64,000 nt of DNA, taken from NCBI RefSeq assembly GCF_009877425.1, contig NZ_WXEY01000003.1:62001-126000 (forward strand), read 5' to 3'. Under the pieces are notes generated by a model. That model had not been told where the DNA came from, ran no database searches, and saw only the letters and a list, made by a program, of their open reading frames with translations. The first letter of the stretch is position 1; each line of letters begins with the position of its first letter. Shown here in pieces: positions 1 through 8,385 of this stretch. A program made the position numbers and the translations under genes. This stretch comes from Heliomicrobium undosum (GTDB lineage Bacteria > Bacillota > Desulfitobacteriia > Heliobacteriales > Heliobacteriaceae).

Positions 1-1316
1 AACGAGTCCCACGTCGCCTTCCGGCAGGGATAGAGCAGGCAGGCGGTCACTCGCTTCGTTGTATAAGACGTTGTATAAGCAAGCACCTGCAACAAGTCGT
101 TCCGGTGGCGCTCCCGAACGGTGGTCTCCAGGTCAAACCAGCGTTCTTGGTTCAACTCTTCCCAGTGGCTCTTGTACTTGGCGTCAATGATGATTGTCTC
201 ATCGTCCCGCTCCAATACCAGATCGGGCATCAAAAAGCGCTGCGAGCCGGTAAAGGGCGGTTCCCAGAGCAGCGGTGTCACCGTCTCCCGTAGCCGGCCG
301 GCACGGACCCGCCCCCCGTAGTAGCGCGCCAATTCCGTCACCACATATTCGCACCAGGCTTCAAAAAAGGCATCCATCGACATCACCCAGGGAAGACCGG
401 TATGTTCGGCGAGACCGGCCAGTCCCCGTTCATCGATGGTCCACTCCATCGCCCGCAGTCCGTCGCGAAAGACTTCGGTCTGCAAGGGTGCACGCAGCCA
501 GAGCAACCGGTCGCGGTCGGTCGGACGGCGGGGCGGCACATGACGCACCCGATCGAGCAGGCACTGGCAGAGGGCGATCAGCGGAAGCACCACCGTCCCC
601 GTGGCCCGCTGGCTCTCCAGGCTGGCCAGTTGACGGCGCAGGGTAAAATGCAGGGCGCCCAACAACGCGGCATCATCGCGCAAGTCCGGAAAGCGGCAAG
701 GGACCTCCAACCATCGACCGGTGGGCACTTTGGTCCGGGCGTAGCGCCCCCAGTCGACGGTCCCCCTTGGCGCCGTCAGTTCCGCTTCGCCGATCGTAAA
801 CCGCCGTTGTAGCCGTTCCAACATGGCGCGAATGCGAAAGAGCACCATCGTCGACAGCACCCACGGCGGCACCTTCCGGTCAGAGCGGGGAAGCATGGGC
901 AGGCGCAGCGGTTCGGGAATGACGCGCCAGCCCATCCGGGCCAGCATGGGACCGATGCCGGGCCAGTCAAAGCGGGGCTGCACCACCAGGCCGTAGTCGG
1001 GCTTGCCGCTGGTGGGCGACAACAGCGGGATCGCGCCCACGCGGCTGCCCGTTTGCAGGCGCAGTTCCACCTCCCCGCCATCGTAGCCTACATCGGCGCT
1101 GATGCCAAAGTTGCGGAGCAGCCCCTGGTTGATGCGCACGAACTGGTGGGCCAGGCGCGCCGTCATCGGTTGCGGATCGCGTGGCGCGCCCCCGCGCAGC
1201 AAAAAATCAGCGGGAAGCCGCACTGCTGACGAATCATCGACGGCAAAACAGACCTTATCGCCGGCCTCCACCGGCCGCAGGGGCGATTTGCCGGCCCGAG
1301 CGCCCGTCCGGCTCAT
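1..1316 (-). CDS. McrC-like restriction nuclease subunit (3' end outside window)
   Basis: Translating the minus strand from the ATG at 1316 gives one uninterrupted frame of about 438 codons that runs off the left edge. Family-typical stretches are YGLVVQPRFDWP (around residue 106), a GTVDWGRY-like segment, PCRFPDLRDD, and near residues 364-380 an MPDL...IIIDAKYK element. The last is a PD-(D/E)xK nuclease core of the kind found in McrC and LlaJI-type partners. A stretch resembling DLLQVLAY follows, as usual in this family. The start overlaps the stop of the upstream AAA+ gene by 4 nt (ATGA), indicating coupled translation. In known McrBC systems McrC stimulates the McrB NTPase and carries the nuclease that cuts modified DNA; that role here is inferred from family and pairing. 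The C-terminus cannot be judged. Confidence 0.85.
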   Translation of the reverse strand, partial: MSRTGARAGKSPLRPVEAGDKVCFAVDDSSAVRLPADFLLRGGAPRDPQPMTARLAHQFVRINQGLLRNFGISADVGYDGGEVELRLQTGSRVGAIPLLSPTSGKPDYGLVVQPRFDWPGIGPMLARMGWRVIPEPLRLPMLPRSDRKVPPWVLSTMVLFRIRAMLERLQRRFTIGEAELTAPRGTVDWGRYARTKVPTGRWLEVPCRFPDLRDDAALLGALHFTLRRQLASLESQRATGTVVLPLIALCQCLLDRVRHVPPRRPTDRDRLLWLRAPLQTEVFRDGLRAMEWTIDERGLAGLAEHTGLPWVMSMDAFFEAWCEYVVTELARYYGGRVRAGRLRETVTPLLWEPPFTGSQRFLMPDLVLERDDETIIIDAKYKSHWEELNQERWFDLETTVRERHRNDLLQVLAYTTSYTTKRVTACLLYPCRKATWDS

Positions 1317-2791
1317 AGGCTCTCCACCCATTGTAGATAGGAACGGATGGCCTCTTCAAAACCGGCCACATAGCCCTGGGCCAGATACTCCTCCAACAGC
1401 GGCGCCAGGTTGGTGCGCAGTTTTTGCGCCGCCCGCTGATCATCCGCTTCAAGAAAATAGGAGTGACCGGGCACGAGGGCCAAGGCGTCGTCACTGGCGT
1501 ACTCGACGAAGATGGACAGGAGATCGATGAAGGCTTTTTTCATCAGCGGACCGGACTGGCTCTCGACGACGCGGTACTGCGGCCAGAGCTTCACAAAGGC
1601 GAAGCGCCGGCGCACGGCCACATCGACGATGGCGATGCTCCGGTCGGCGCTGTTCATCGTGCCGAGGATATGTAGATTCTCGGGGAGCGACAGTTCCCGG
1701 CCAAAAGGCGCGCCGAAATCGTAGGGGAGAGAGAGCCGGCGCGGCGTCTCCGCTTGCGCTTCCAGCAGATAAATCGCCTCACCGAGGACTTTGGCCAAAT
1801 CGGCCCGGTTGATCTCATCGATATGCAACAGGAACGGCTTTTCCCCGTTCGCGAAGGCCCCCTGGGCCGTCTCCGCCGCCTCCATGAGAAAACCTTTCCG
1901 GGGCGCAAACTGAAGGCCGATGGCTCCGTCGGACTCCACCGGCGCGAGGCCGCCGACGAATTGTTCATAGGTTGTGTTGGCGTGAAACTGGACGGTCATG
2001 CCGCGTCCGTCATAGGCCTCCTCTTTCAGGCGCAGGGCCATCCGCGTCTTGCCTGTTCCCGGCGGTCCCTGGAGGATGACAAAGCGGCGCTCGGCCAGCA
2101 ACTGCCGGACTTCCTCCTCAGCGGCATCGGGCATGAGATGGGCAAAGTAGTCGCCGCGAATCCGCTCCGCCTCGGCTTCCGCCGCCTTTAAGGGATACTG
2201 CCCTCGTTCGGAGAAAAAGAGATCCAAAAAGGCCTTGAGCGCCCTTTCCGTTTCCTGATGCTCTGTCGTCGGCGCATAAAAACCGTAAATCACCTTGCCG
2301 TAGCGGTCAAAGACGGACCGGTAGGCCGGAAACATCCTGCGGATGCCTTCGGGCACGTCCAAGTCGGTGCGGACCGGCTCCTGCTTGGCCCAGGCCACCA
2401 TCTGCCCCTTGCCGACCGAGCGGTTGAGCCAGCGGCAGATGGCCGCCACCTTGCGCCCGTGACCGGGCCGGGACAGCACCTCTTCATCGGGGCTTAATCC
2501 CTGCGTGCCTACCACGAGTGCCACCAGGCAAGGCGCGTCTTCCACCGGGAAGAGGACAAAACTCATCCCGCCGTACGCGCCGGAATCAGGATTGGATGGA
2601 TGAATAAGGCCGGAAAAAGGCACGCCGGTCGAGCCCTTGTTGAAACCGGGCGCGCGGACTTCCACTGACTTTCTCGCTTTGTCCGGGTAGCGGCCGCCGT
2701 TGGCGCCAAAGAGGGACAGAAAGGCTTGCTTGTTTTTTTCGCTCCAATCATCGGTCAGCTCGCTGTGGATGATGTCCAATAGTGGTTTCAT
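1313..2791 (-). CDS. McrB-like AAA+ NTPase
   Basis: A 492-residue protein. The N-terminal 190 residues form an unassigned, probably DNA- or modification-recognising region. The AAA+ module has Walker A GPPGTGKT (about 242-249), a Walker B region reading LLHIDEINRADLAKVLGE (about 320-337) and a GTMNSADRSIA sensor segment followed by VRRRF (about 377-397). The NRAD and MNSADRS elements are typical of McrB-family motors rather than helicases or MoxR. The ATG start at 2791 has AGGGAGTG about 7 nt upstream. The gene is translationally coupled to the McrC-like gene. The expected role is a nucleotide-driven translocating or gating ring that activates the nuclease partner. The recognised DNA modification is unknown because the N-terminal domain is not one I can name. 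Confidence 0.88.
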   Translation of the reverse strand: MKPLLDIIHSELTDDWSEKNKQAFLSLFGANGGRYPDKARKSVEVRAPGFNKGSTGVPFSGLIHPSNPDSGAYGGMSFVLFPVEDAPCLVALVVGTQGLSPDEEVLSRPGHGRKVAAICRWLNRSVGKGQMVAWAKQEPVRTDLDVPEGIRRMFPAYRSVFDRYGKVIYGFYAPTTEHQETERALKAFLDLFFSERGQYPLKAAEAEAERIRGDYFAHLMPDAAEEEVRQLLAERRFVILQGPPGTGKTRMALRLKEEAYDGRGMTVQFHANTTYEQFVGGLAPVESDGAIGLQFAPRKGFLMEAAETAQGAFANGEKPFLLHIDEINRADLAKVLGEAIYLLEAQAETPRRLSLPYDFGAPFGRELSLPENLHILGTMNSADRSIAIVDVAVRRRFAFVKLWPQYRVVESQSGPLMKKAFIDLLSIFVEYASDDALALVPGHSYFLEADDQRAAQKLRTNLAPLLEEYLAQGYVAGFEEAIRSYLQWVESL

Positions 2792-2839
2792 CGGAAAGCA
2801 CTCCCTGCGCGGTTTTTTCTATTGCCGATTCCAGCCATC

Positions 2840-2884
2840 GATGAACGCGATGAACGCGATTAACATGATTAACGTGATTAACGG
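2840..2884. repeat. Five tandem 9-bp repeats
   Basis: Five consecutive nonamers of the form GATKAACRY lie between the McrB-like and DUF4928-like genes. The last unit overlaps the final codons and stop of the DUF4928-like gene. The unit is a multiple of three, so length changes would not shift a frame crossing it. No hairpin or poly-T follows, so it is not an obvious terminator. Confidence 0.8.
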
Positions 2885-3810
2885 TTTTTAAAACGGATAC
2901 GGATATCTGTCTCGTACCCGAGAACCATGTTGTTGTACTCGGTAACGAAGTTGTTCAAAGATGCATTATATCGAGATGGTTCAAATTGATTGATTTCGTG
3001 CAAATTCGCTGAAATAAACTGCTCGACATCCCAGATGTCAATTCGCTCTTCCAAACCCATGTACTCCGCCAACGCTTCGGCCACGGGGGCTTGCCGGGAA
3101 ACCGTGATAATGATCGGCCTTTTTCCCGAATCCAATTCAGCCTTGCATGTTCGGATCAACGCCTCGCTGGGGGATGTGGAGACGTGGAGTGACACATGAC
3201 CGATGAGAAGGTCGCCGCTTCGGCCTGGTTGCTCATCGGCAATGGAGAAAGACTGGGCAATCTCAGCATTCGGAAGGGCGAGCTTGACGGTCGTTGCAAT
3301 CAGATGTTGGAGGACGGCGCTGGCATAGACCGATCCGGGATGGTCTCGTTGTCGCTTTTCCGCTTGCTCCAGCAAGTCCCGGATCATTGAGCGCAGGGAT
3401 TTTCCCGCATCATATTTCAATACCAAGGGGGGAACCGTTTCAACGGAGACATATTTCGGTACTTGCTGAATCCACCAGGCTTCGATCGCCTCCGTATCGG
3501 CAAGGTTCTCCTGATGCAAATCATTTAGAAACTTCACATACCGTCGTATCGTATCCATGCTGCCGCGGCTCGTTCGACCGCCTTCTTTCGCCAGGACGCG
3601 CGTGATCCCGTAATCGGCCAGGATCTTCTGGACAACCGCCTTGCCTAAACCATGCACCTGACCCTTGTCCGTGATCAGCTCGTTCGCATCAAGGGGAAGC
3701 CCTTTTTCCCTGGCTAGTCTGGATACAAACAACACAACAGCGAGTTTCCCTTTGGAAGTGATCTTTTGTTCTACCCTGTACGCTTCCAGTCGCTGCATCA
3801 AATCGTTCAT
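2878..3810 (-). CDS. DUF4928-like protein, probable restriction-system component
   Basis: A 310-residue soluble protein starting at an ATG (3810) with GGAGG 6 nt upstream. The N-terminal half contains a segment with TDKGQVHGLGKAVVQKILA and is helical. The C-terminal half has alternating hydrophobic strands (DLLIGHVSLHVSTSPSEALI, RPIIITVSR) and ends in a WDVEQFISANL-type segment. This resembles the uncharacterised DUF4928 family, which is commonly found beside DNA methyltransferases and restriction genes; the assignment is from memory of the family pattern and not from a search. It lies upstream of the McrB/McrC-like pair on the same strand, which suggests one defence operon. No methyltransferase gene is present in the window. 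Confidence 0.6.
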   Translation of the reverse strand: MNDLMQRLEAYRVEQKITSKGKLAVVLFVSRLAREKGLPLDANELITDKGQVHGLGKAVVQKILADYGITRVLAKEGGRTSRGSMDTIRRYVKFLNDLHQENLADTEAIEAWWIQQVPKYVSVETVPPLVLKYDAGKSLRSMIRDLLEQAEKRQRDHPGSVYASAVLQHLIATTVKLALPNAEIAQSFSIADEQPGRSGDLLIGHVSLHVSTSPSEALIRTCKAELDSGKRPIIITVSRQAPVAEALAEYMGLEERIDIWDVEQFISANLHEINQFEPSRYNASLNNFVTEYNNMVLGYETDIRIRFKNR

Positions 3811-4024
3811 AGAAACCTCCGACAGTTCCTGCGATAGTTCTGCAAATCGTGAAGCTTACGTTCAACTCATCATGTAGAGCGAGGGAGGGACATTTATGGG
3901 CGTTAAAGCATATTTTTCTCGTAATGGGAAGAAAAATCCTCCCGACATCGCCTTTGCGAATGGCTGTCTTCTGCGTATACATTTTAGCGCTTTTTGAAGA
4001 TACTCTTGAATATATCTCAAGCTG

Positions 4025-4246
4025 GTGATGATGCCCCCGGAGAGCGTTCGAGAGCAGGATATCAAGCAAATTATTCGCAAAACGCTAACGAAAGGCTTTA
4101 CAGGGGAAGAACTGCTTGACGAGCTAACCCATCGATTGACAGAGTACGATGATTTTATCGCCCGCAAGATACAAGGATTTGATCAAGAGATTGCGGAAGG
4201 CGAAGACGAGTCGGTTGCACAAAAAGGCAGCAGCCGTATGCCATAA
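4025..4246 (+). CDS. Small hypothetical protein
   Basis: A charged 71-73 residue ORF (GTG 4025, ATG 4028 or ATG 4031) with amphipathic helices and no recognised domain. No clear ribosome site precedes it, which weakens the call. In its favour, its stop codon lies inside a strong terminator hairpin that would end a rightward transcript, and the opposite-strand frames give implausible serine-rich translations. About 200 bases to its left (3811-4024) hold nothing recognisable. It may be the 3' remnant of a larger lost gene. Confidence 0.4.
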   Translation: MMMPPESVREQDIKQIIRKTLTKGFTGEELLDELTHRLTEYDDFIARKIQGFDQEIAEGEDESVAQKGSSRMP

Positions 4247-4266
4247 GCGCATACGGCTGCTGTTTT
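4227..4266. terminator. Bidirectional rho-independent terminator
   Basis: GCAGCAGCCGTATGC pairs with GCATACGGCTGCTG around a short loop. It is flanked by TTTT on the right (plus strand) and by a T-run on the minus strand (AAAAA at 4221-4225). It serves the FIST gene on the minus strand and possibly the small plus-strand ORF. Confidence 0.9.
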
Positions 4267-4289
4267 CTCACGCCGACCAGGAGCGAAAA

Positions 4290-5420
4290 TCAACTTGCCG
4301 GAGTTCCAAACAGGAGCATCGTGGCCGTTTGATTGATGTGCCCGAAGAGTTGTTCTCCATAGGTGGTGAATCCGACCAGAGGCGCTGGCGAGAACAGTTG
4401 GCCATATCGATCAGCCAAGCCTTTTTGCGTCAATTCAAGTGTCCTCAGGATGCAGTTAAATTGAATCATGCCTTGGATGGCGCCGAGCTGGGCTTGGGCG
4501 TCTTTGAGCGTCTGGGTTGTATCCGCGATGATATCTTGGCTTTCGAGGATATGAAGCACGGTGCCCTCTTGAATGTTGCAGTAGAACACCATGGCGTCGC
4601 CATTCAGTTTTTGGGGACTGCGAACAAAAGGTTCATTATCGAACACGATGCCCACAGGGTTTTTCATGAATCGCTCTTCTAATGTGGCTGAGCCAGGAAT
4701 GCCGAGGGCTTCGCGATAGGCAATCGCGGCGGGCTTGCCATTGAATTCGAGGACGGTGCGGTTAGCTTCATCGACCTTGTTCGCTGTCAGAACGTGCTCG
4801 GTGATGCGGAAACTCTGGGTTTTTACGATTTCAAAAGGAAGGCCGGACTTCAGAATGAGCAGGACCGCTGCGTTGTGGTATACCTTGCCGTTGGCCGCAA
4901 TCAGGGTTGATTCGAATTTGCCGTCATCTCCGGCTGAACCGCCGACGATGGAGAAGCTTGTATGGCCGAGCAAGGCATCCATCAGGGATTCTTCGGCTTT
5001 GCTGAGGCCGTCTACAAGAATTATGCCCACATATTGTTTGAAGTCCAATTCGAGCAAGGGTGCTTGGAAATGAGCTTCGGCACTGGCAAAAACGGGTGTG
5101 AGATCAACGCCGGCAGAGAGGTTTTCGATGACAGAGAGATGCGCGTCCTGGACGGCCACATCATCAAAGGCGCCCGCGACGATCGAGTTTGCCAGCACCT
5201 TCCCGGAGGCAAGTTCGCCTGCTGTGGTGCAGCCAATGACGATAGCGGAAGGAAAGGCGCGTTCCATTTCCTTCGCGATGGAGGCCATATCATGGTTCGA
5301 AGAGGCGAAGAAAATAAGCAGTTTCGGAGATGGCATATCGGGAGTGATTGCGCCGCGGATCTCACTGACGGCATCGGCGATGGATGATTTGAGCGTGTAC
5401 GTCGATACAATATGTTTCAT
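4290..5420 (-). CDS. FIST domain sensor protein
   Basis: A 376-residue cytosolic protein. The N-terminal FIST part carries IGCTTAGELASG and the mid region SIVGGSAGDDGKF, both characteristic of FIST_N. The C-terminal FIST_C part includes RSPQKLNGDAMVFYCNIQEG and ends with LVGFTTYGEQLFG. FIST proteins are thought to sense small ligands, possibly amino acids, and to feed signal transduction. The ATG at 5420 is preferred over an upstream alternative at 5453 because AAGGGGGG lies 7 nt before it. The 66-residue gene at 5440-5640 precedes it by 19 nt and is probably co-transcribed. No output domain is fused, so its partner would have to be a separate protein. Confidence 0.88.
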   Translation of the reverse strand: MKHIVSTYTLKSSIADAVSEIRGAITPDMPSPKLLIFFASSNHDMASIAKEMERAFPSAIVIGCTTAGELASGKVLANSIVAGAFDDVAVQDAHLSVIENLSAGVDLTPVFASAEAHFQAPLLELDFKQYVGIILVDGLSKAEESLMDALLGHTSFSIVGGSAGDDGKFESTLIAANGKVYHNAAVLLILKSGLPFEIVKTQSFRITEHVLTANKVDEANRTVLEFNGKPAAIAYREALGIPGSATLEERFMKNPVGIVFDNEPFVRSPQKLNGDAMVFYCNIQEGTVLHILESQDIIADTTQTLKDAQAQLGAIQGMIQFNCILRTLELTQKGLADRYGQLFSPAPLVGFTTYGEQLFGHINQTATMLLFGTPAS

Positions 5421-5439
5421 AAAATAACCCCCCTTCAAT

Positions 5440-5640
5440 TTAGATAGCGACACCGAGTGAGTGGGCGATTTTTTTCACTTTTTCGATGACGGTATGTTCA
5501 TCGGGCGAAGAGAGGGAATATCTGTCCGGATCAATGCCATTTAATTTGAACTTCAGCATCGCGCTTTTCATTAAGATGGGATTCCCTTTGCCTTTAGCAG
5601 AAATCACCTGATCGATCATCATCTTGATCTTCCCAGCCAT
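5440..5640 (-). CDS. Small conserved-looking protein upstream of the FIST gene
   Basis: A 66-residue basic protein beginning MAGKIKMMIDQVIS and ending AHSLGVAI, with an ATG at 5640 and AGGAG 8 nt upstream. It has no transmembrane segment or cysteine motif. The tight same-strand spacing with the FIST gene suggests a joint operon. Function unknown. Confidence 0.7.
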   Translation of the reverse strand: MAGKIKMMIDQVISAKGKGNPILMKSAMLKFKLNGIDPDRYSLSSPDEHTVIEKVKKIAHSLGVAI

Positions 5641-5840
5641 CGGCAAGCTCCTTTCCAAATCGTAGAAGATTCCGTAATGGCGATAATAGTCTTTAGTGGA
5701 AAGTTTTTACCGAACAAACACCCTATTCCTTAATGCATATTGTGATATGCGCGAACAAATGACAGCCCGAGACAAACATCTTTGGCTTTTTTTCGCCGAT
5801 GACAAACGTTCACGCCACGTTCACTCGTTGGACACAATAG

Positions 5841-6470
5841 CAGCTTACAACGTGCTTAACGACCCACCTCGATGCTTTTGAGTCTCAAAAGCTCACGCTC
5901 ATTCGCAAGAAACTGGACGCCTATGGTGTTCAGCATGAAAAAGCATTGAGTTTGGCCGTCAGTGGACAGAAAAGCACCGCCTACGCTGAGTTCTCCAAAA
6001 ACGCGGTTCCCCTCATGATGGAAGTGAACGCATCGCTCAATGAGTTGGCGGAGTATAAGAGCAAAAAGGCGGACGAGGAAAATAAGCAAGCCCTTGCCGG
6101 TAGCGATGCGGCGAAAATGATGATCATCGCCATTACCGTCGTGGCAGTCATCGTTTCCTTGGCGATTGGATGGATGATCTCCCGGGTGATCGCCAACCCG
6201 CTCGAGATTGCCACATTGATCTCCCAGGTTTCCGGAAAAACCCGAGAAATATCCACGGCCATCCAGCATGTGACTGGCGGAAGTCAGCAGATCGCCGATT
6301 CTGTTCGTGATATCGCCAAAATCAGCAATGACACGACGAAGCAGGCCCAAACCGTCTCCGCAGCGACCCAAGAGCACTCCGCGACGATGGAAGAGATCGC
6401 CGCTTCCAGTCACAGCCTTTCTCGCCTGGCGATGGAGTTGCAGGCAAGCCTCCGCCAGTTTACGGTCTAA
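5841..6470 (+). pseudogene. Decayed methyl-accepting chemotaxis protein
   Basis: The frame is open from just after a TAG at 5838. It shows the C-terminal part of a four-helix-bundle ligand domain (LAVSGQKSTAYAEFSKNAVP), one membrane helix (MMIIAITVVAVIVSLAIGWM) and the first residues of a HAMP domain (VIANPLEIATLI). It then jumps directly to the last helix of a chemoreceptor signalling domain (VSGKTREIST, MEEIAASSHSLSRLAMELQA). The first membrane helix with the start of the ligand domain, most of HAMP and the whole hairpin tip that binds CheA/CheW are missing. The internal loss is in frame and roughly 200 residues. A short product could start at TTG 5946, but it could not signal as a normal receptor. 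Confidence 0.82.
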
Positions 6471-6589
6471 TCTTCAATAGGACAGCCCTGGTTAAAAAAT
6501 CAGGTTCGCCTCAGATTCCCCCCAAAAAAACGAATGCGATTCGAATACGTTTAAACGTGACCATCAACGAAAATTCGGGGGGATTTAGT

Positions 6590-7036
6590 TTGACTATTCT
6601 AAAAAAACTTACAGTTGGCATTGTAACGGCCGTCCTGGTAGGGAGTATTGGAACCGCCGTTTACGCGGTTTCGGCAGATACCGAGATCCTGCAAGTGATC
6701 CGCAGCGTATGGAGCAGCATCTTACCGGGGCACACACAGTCGGCGACGGAAGCCATCGCGAATAAAGAAGCGGAAGCTCGCAACAAGTTGAACCAATACA
6801 TCGACCGCACGAAAAATGAAATCAACCAAGAGTTACAAGCCTATACCAAGACGAAGGTGGACCAGGCCACAGCGACACTCGATGATCAGGTGAACGCCGT
6901 CCAAACACAGATGGAACATGAAAAATCCTCCATCATTGAAAGCCAAAAGCAGGCCATCGACAAAGCGGTCGATCAAGAGCTTGCAAAGCAGCTTCAACAA
7001 CTCAAGGTGGATATCCAAAAAGACAAGGGAAATTAA
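6590..7036 (+). CDS. Exported or membrane-anchored coiled-coil protein
   Basis: About 148 residues. The TTG at 6590 has GGGGGGA 7 nt upstream and puts a classical signal or anchor helix at the N-terminus (LKKLTVGIVTAVLVGSIGTAVYA); an upstream GTG at 6557 would bury it. The rest is a long Glu/Lys/Gln-rich coiled coil with repeated helices such as KVDQATATLDDQVNAVQTQM. No known domain is recognised. A terminator follows the stop by about 20 nt, so it is probably monocistronic. A cell-envelope structural or spacer role would be a guess. Confidence 0.75.
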   Translation: MTILKKLTVGIVTAVLVGSIGTAVYAVSADTEILQVIRSVWSSILPGHTQSATEAIANKEAEARNKLNQYIDRTKNEINQELQAYTKTKVDQATATLDDQVNAVQTQMEHEKSSIIESQKQAIDKAVDQELAKQLQQLKVDIQKDKGN

Positions 7037-7053
7037 CAGGTTAGCGGGATATG

Positions 7054-7082
7054 AAAAAAGGCCACGAACTGTGGCCTTTTTT
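7054..7082. terminator. Rho-independent terminator
   Basis: AAAAAAGGCCAC pairs with GTGGCCTTTTTT around a 5-nt loop. It is symmetrical, so it can end both the coiled-coil gene on the plus strand and the histidine kinase gene on the minus strand. Confidence 0.92.
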
Positions 7083-7113
7083 CATATCTATAAATGTCCA
7101 ATAAATTCCAAAT

Positions 7114-8274
7114 CTAGAATGCGCGTTTCAGCGCCAAAGTCACAACCGTCCCTTTTCCTAAACCGTCGCTATGCAACGCAATCGTTCCGCCCATTTGTTC
7201 AATGATCGCTTTCGCAATGACCAATCCTAATCCCGTACCCCCTTGAATGCGGGTGCTCGATCCGTCGATTTGTGTAAACTTGCTGAATAATTTCGTGATA
7301 TTCTCTTTTTCAATGCCGATGCCGGTATCTGCAATCAGTATCTTGGCAAATTCCGGTTCAACAACGGCGCTTACGGTGATAGAACCTGATTCGGTGTATT
7401 TCATCGCATTATCGATGATGCGCCCGATGACCTTGATTAACTGATGATAGTCCCCTTGGATCTGAATTTCGGCAGCGGGCTGCAACACATGAAAGGCAAG
7501 CGGCTTCTTCCGAATCCGGTAAACATGTTGTTGATAAATCTCGTGAAGCAGTTGGGAAAGGGAAAACACCGTTGTCTCCTTCACAAGGCTTTCGCCGGAA
7601 TCGATTTTGGCCATTTCAAAAACATCGTGAATCAACAAGAGCAGTTGCTCACTGTTTTTGATGATGATGTCGATGAGCGGCCTCCGCTCCTCGCAGGTGC
7701 TGAAGTCATCCTGATAGAGGATGTCTGCGAAGCCGACGATGGCGTTCAGTGGGGTGCGCAACTCATGTGAAAAGTTTGCAAGAAACTGGGACTTCAGTTG
7801 ATTGGCGATCAGCAGATCTTGATTTGTTTGCTCAAGGTTAGCGAGGTAATCGGTGATTTGTTGATTCTTTTCAGTGATTTGACGCTCCAATTGCTTTCTT
7901 TCGGATATGTTTCGAATGATGCTTAACAACACCGGTGAGAGGCCGGGCAAGGCGATCTTGGAACTCACCTCTACGGGAAAACAGCGGCCGTCTTTTCTGC
8001 GATGCACCGTCTCGAAAAGGATCCCTGTTTCGCTTGCGGCTAACTTCATTTGTTCGTTTAGCAAATCAACTGTTTGGGGGGCGCGCAAGTCACGGATATT
8101 GAAGCGCAATAGCTCGTCTCTCGTATATCCGTACTCGATTTCTGCCGCTTTGTTTGCCTCCAGGATGGCGCCGTCTAAGGATACAAAGAGAATGATATCC
8201 CTCGCGTGTTCGAATAAAAATTGATATCTCGTCATGGATTCCAGGTAGTCTTTTTTAGCTGAAGAATCGCCCAC
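7114..8274 (-). CDS. PAS-domain sensor histidine kinase
   Basis: About 386 residues with no membrane segment. A PAS domain (about 15-130, with HRRKDGRCFPVEV) is followed by a coiled linker, a HisKA H-box FSHELRTPLNAIVGF (phospho-acceptor His) and a HATPase_c domain with an N-box (IIDNAMKYTE), G1 (DTGIGI), an F-box and G2 (GGTGLGLVIAK). The GTG at 8274 is favoured by GGGAG 9 nt upstream; a TTG at 8283 is too close to that site. No response regulator is adjacent. It is the last gene of a leftward run after the SiaA/B/C-like genes, so it may belong to the same signalling unit. Confidence 0.88.
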   Translation of the reverse strand: MGDSSAKKDYLESMTRYQFLFEHARDIILFVSLDGAILEANKAAEIEYGYTRDELLRFNIRDLRAPQTVDLLNEQMKLAASETGILFETVHRRKDGRCFPVEVSSKIALPGLSPVLLSIIRNISERKQLERQITEKNQQITDYLANLEQTNQDLLIANQLKSQFLANFSHELRTPLNAIVGFADILYQDDFSTCEERRPLIDIIIKNSEQLLLLIHDVFEMAKIDSGESLVKETTVFSLSQLLHEIYQQHVYRIRKKPLAFHVLQPAAEIQIQGDYHQLIKVIGRIIDNAMKYTESGSITVSAVVEPEFAKILIADTGIGIEKENITKLFSKFTQIDGSSTRIQGGTGLGLVIAKAIIEQMGGTIALHSDGLGKGTVVTLALKRAF

Positions 8275-8385
8275 ACCATCCAACTCCCTGCTTGCTGCTT
8301 GCTGTTGTAATAATATTTATGAATAATCACGCAATAGCAACCAGAACCCTATTGAATCGTCCTCGATGACAAGCAATCGAGTTGG

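Noticed and set aside
5696-5881. 61-codon plus-strand frame upstream of the chemoreceptor remnant
   Set aside because: No homology seen, no ribosome site, and it does not join the receptor frame.
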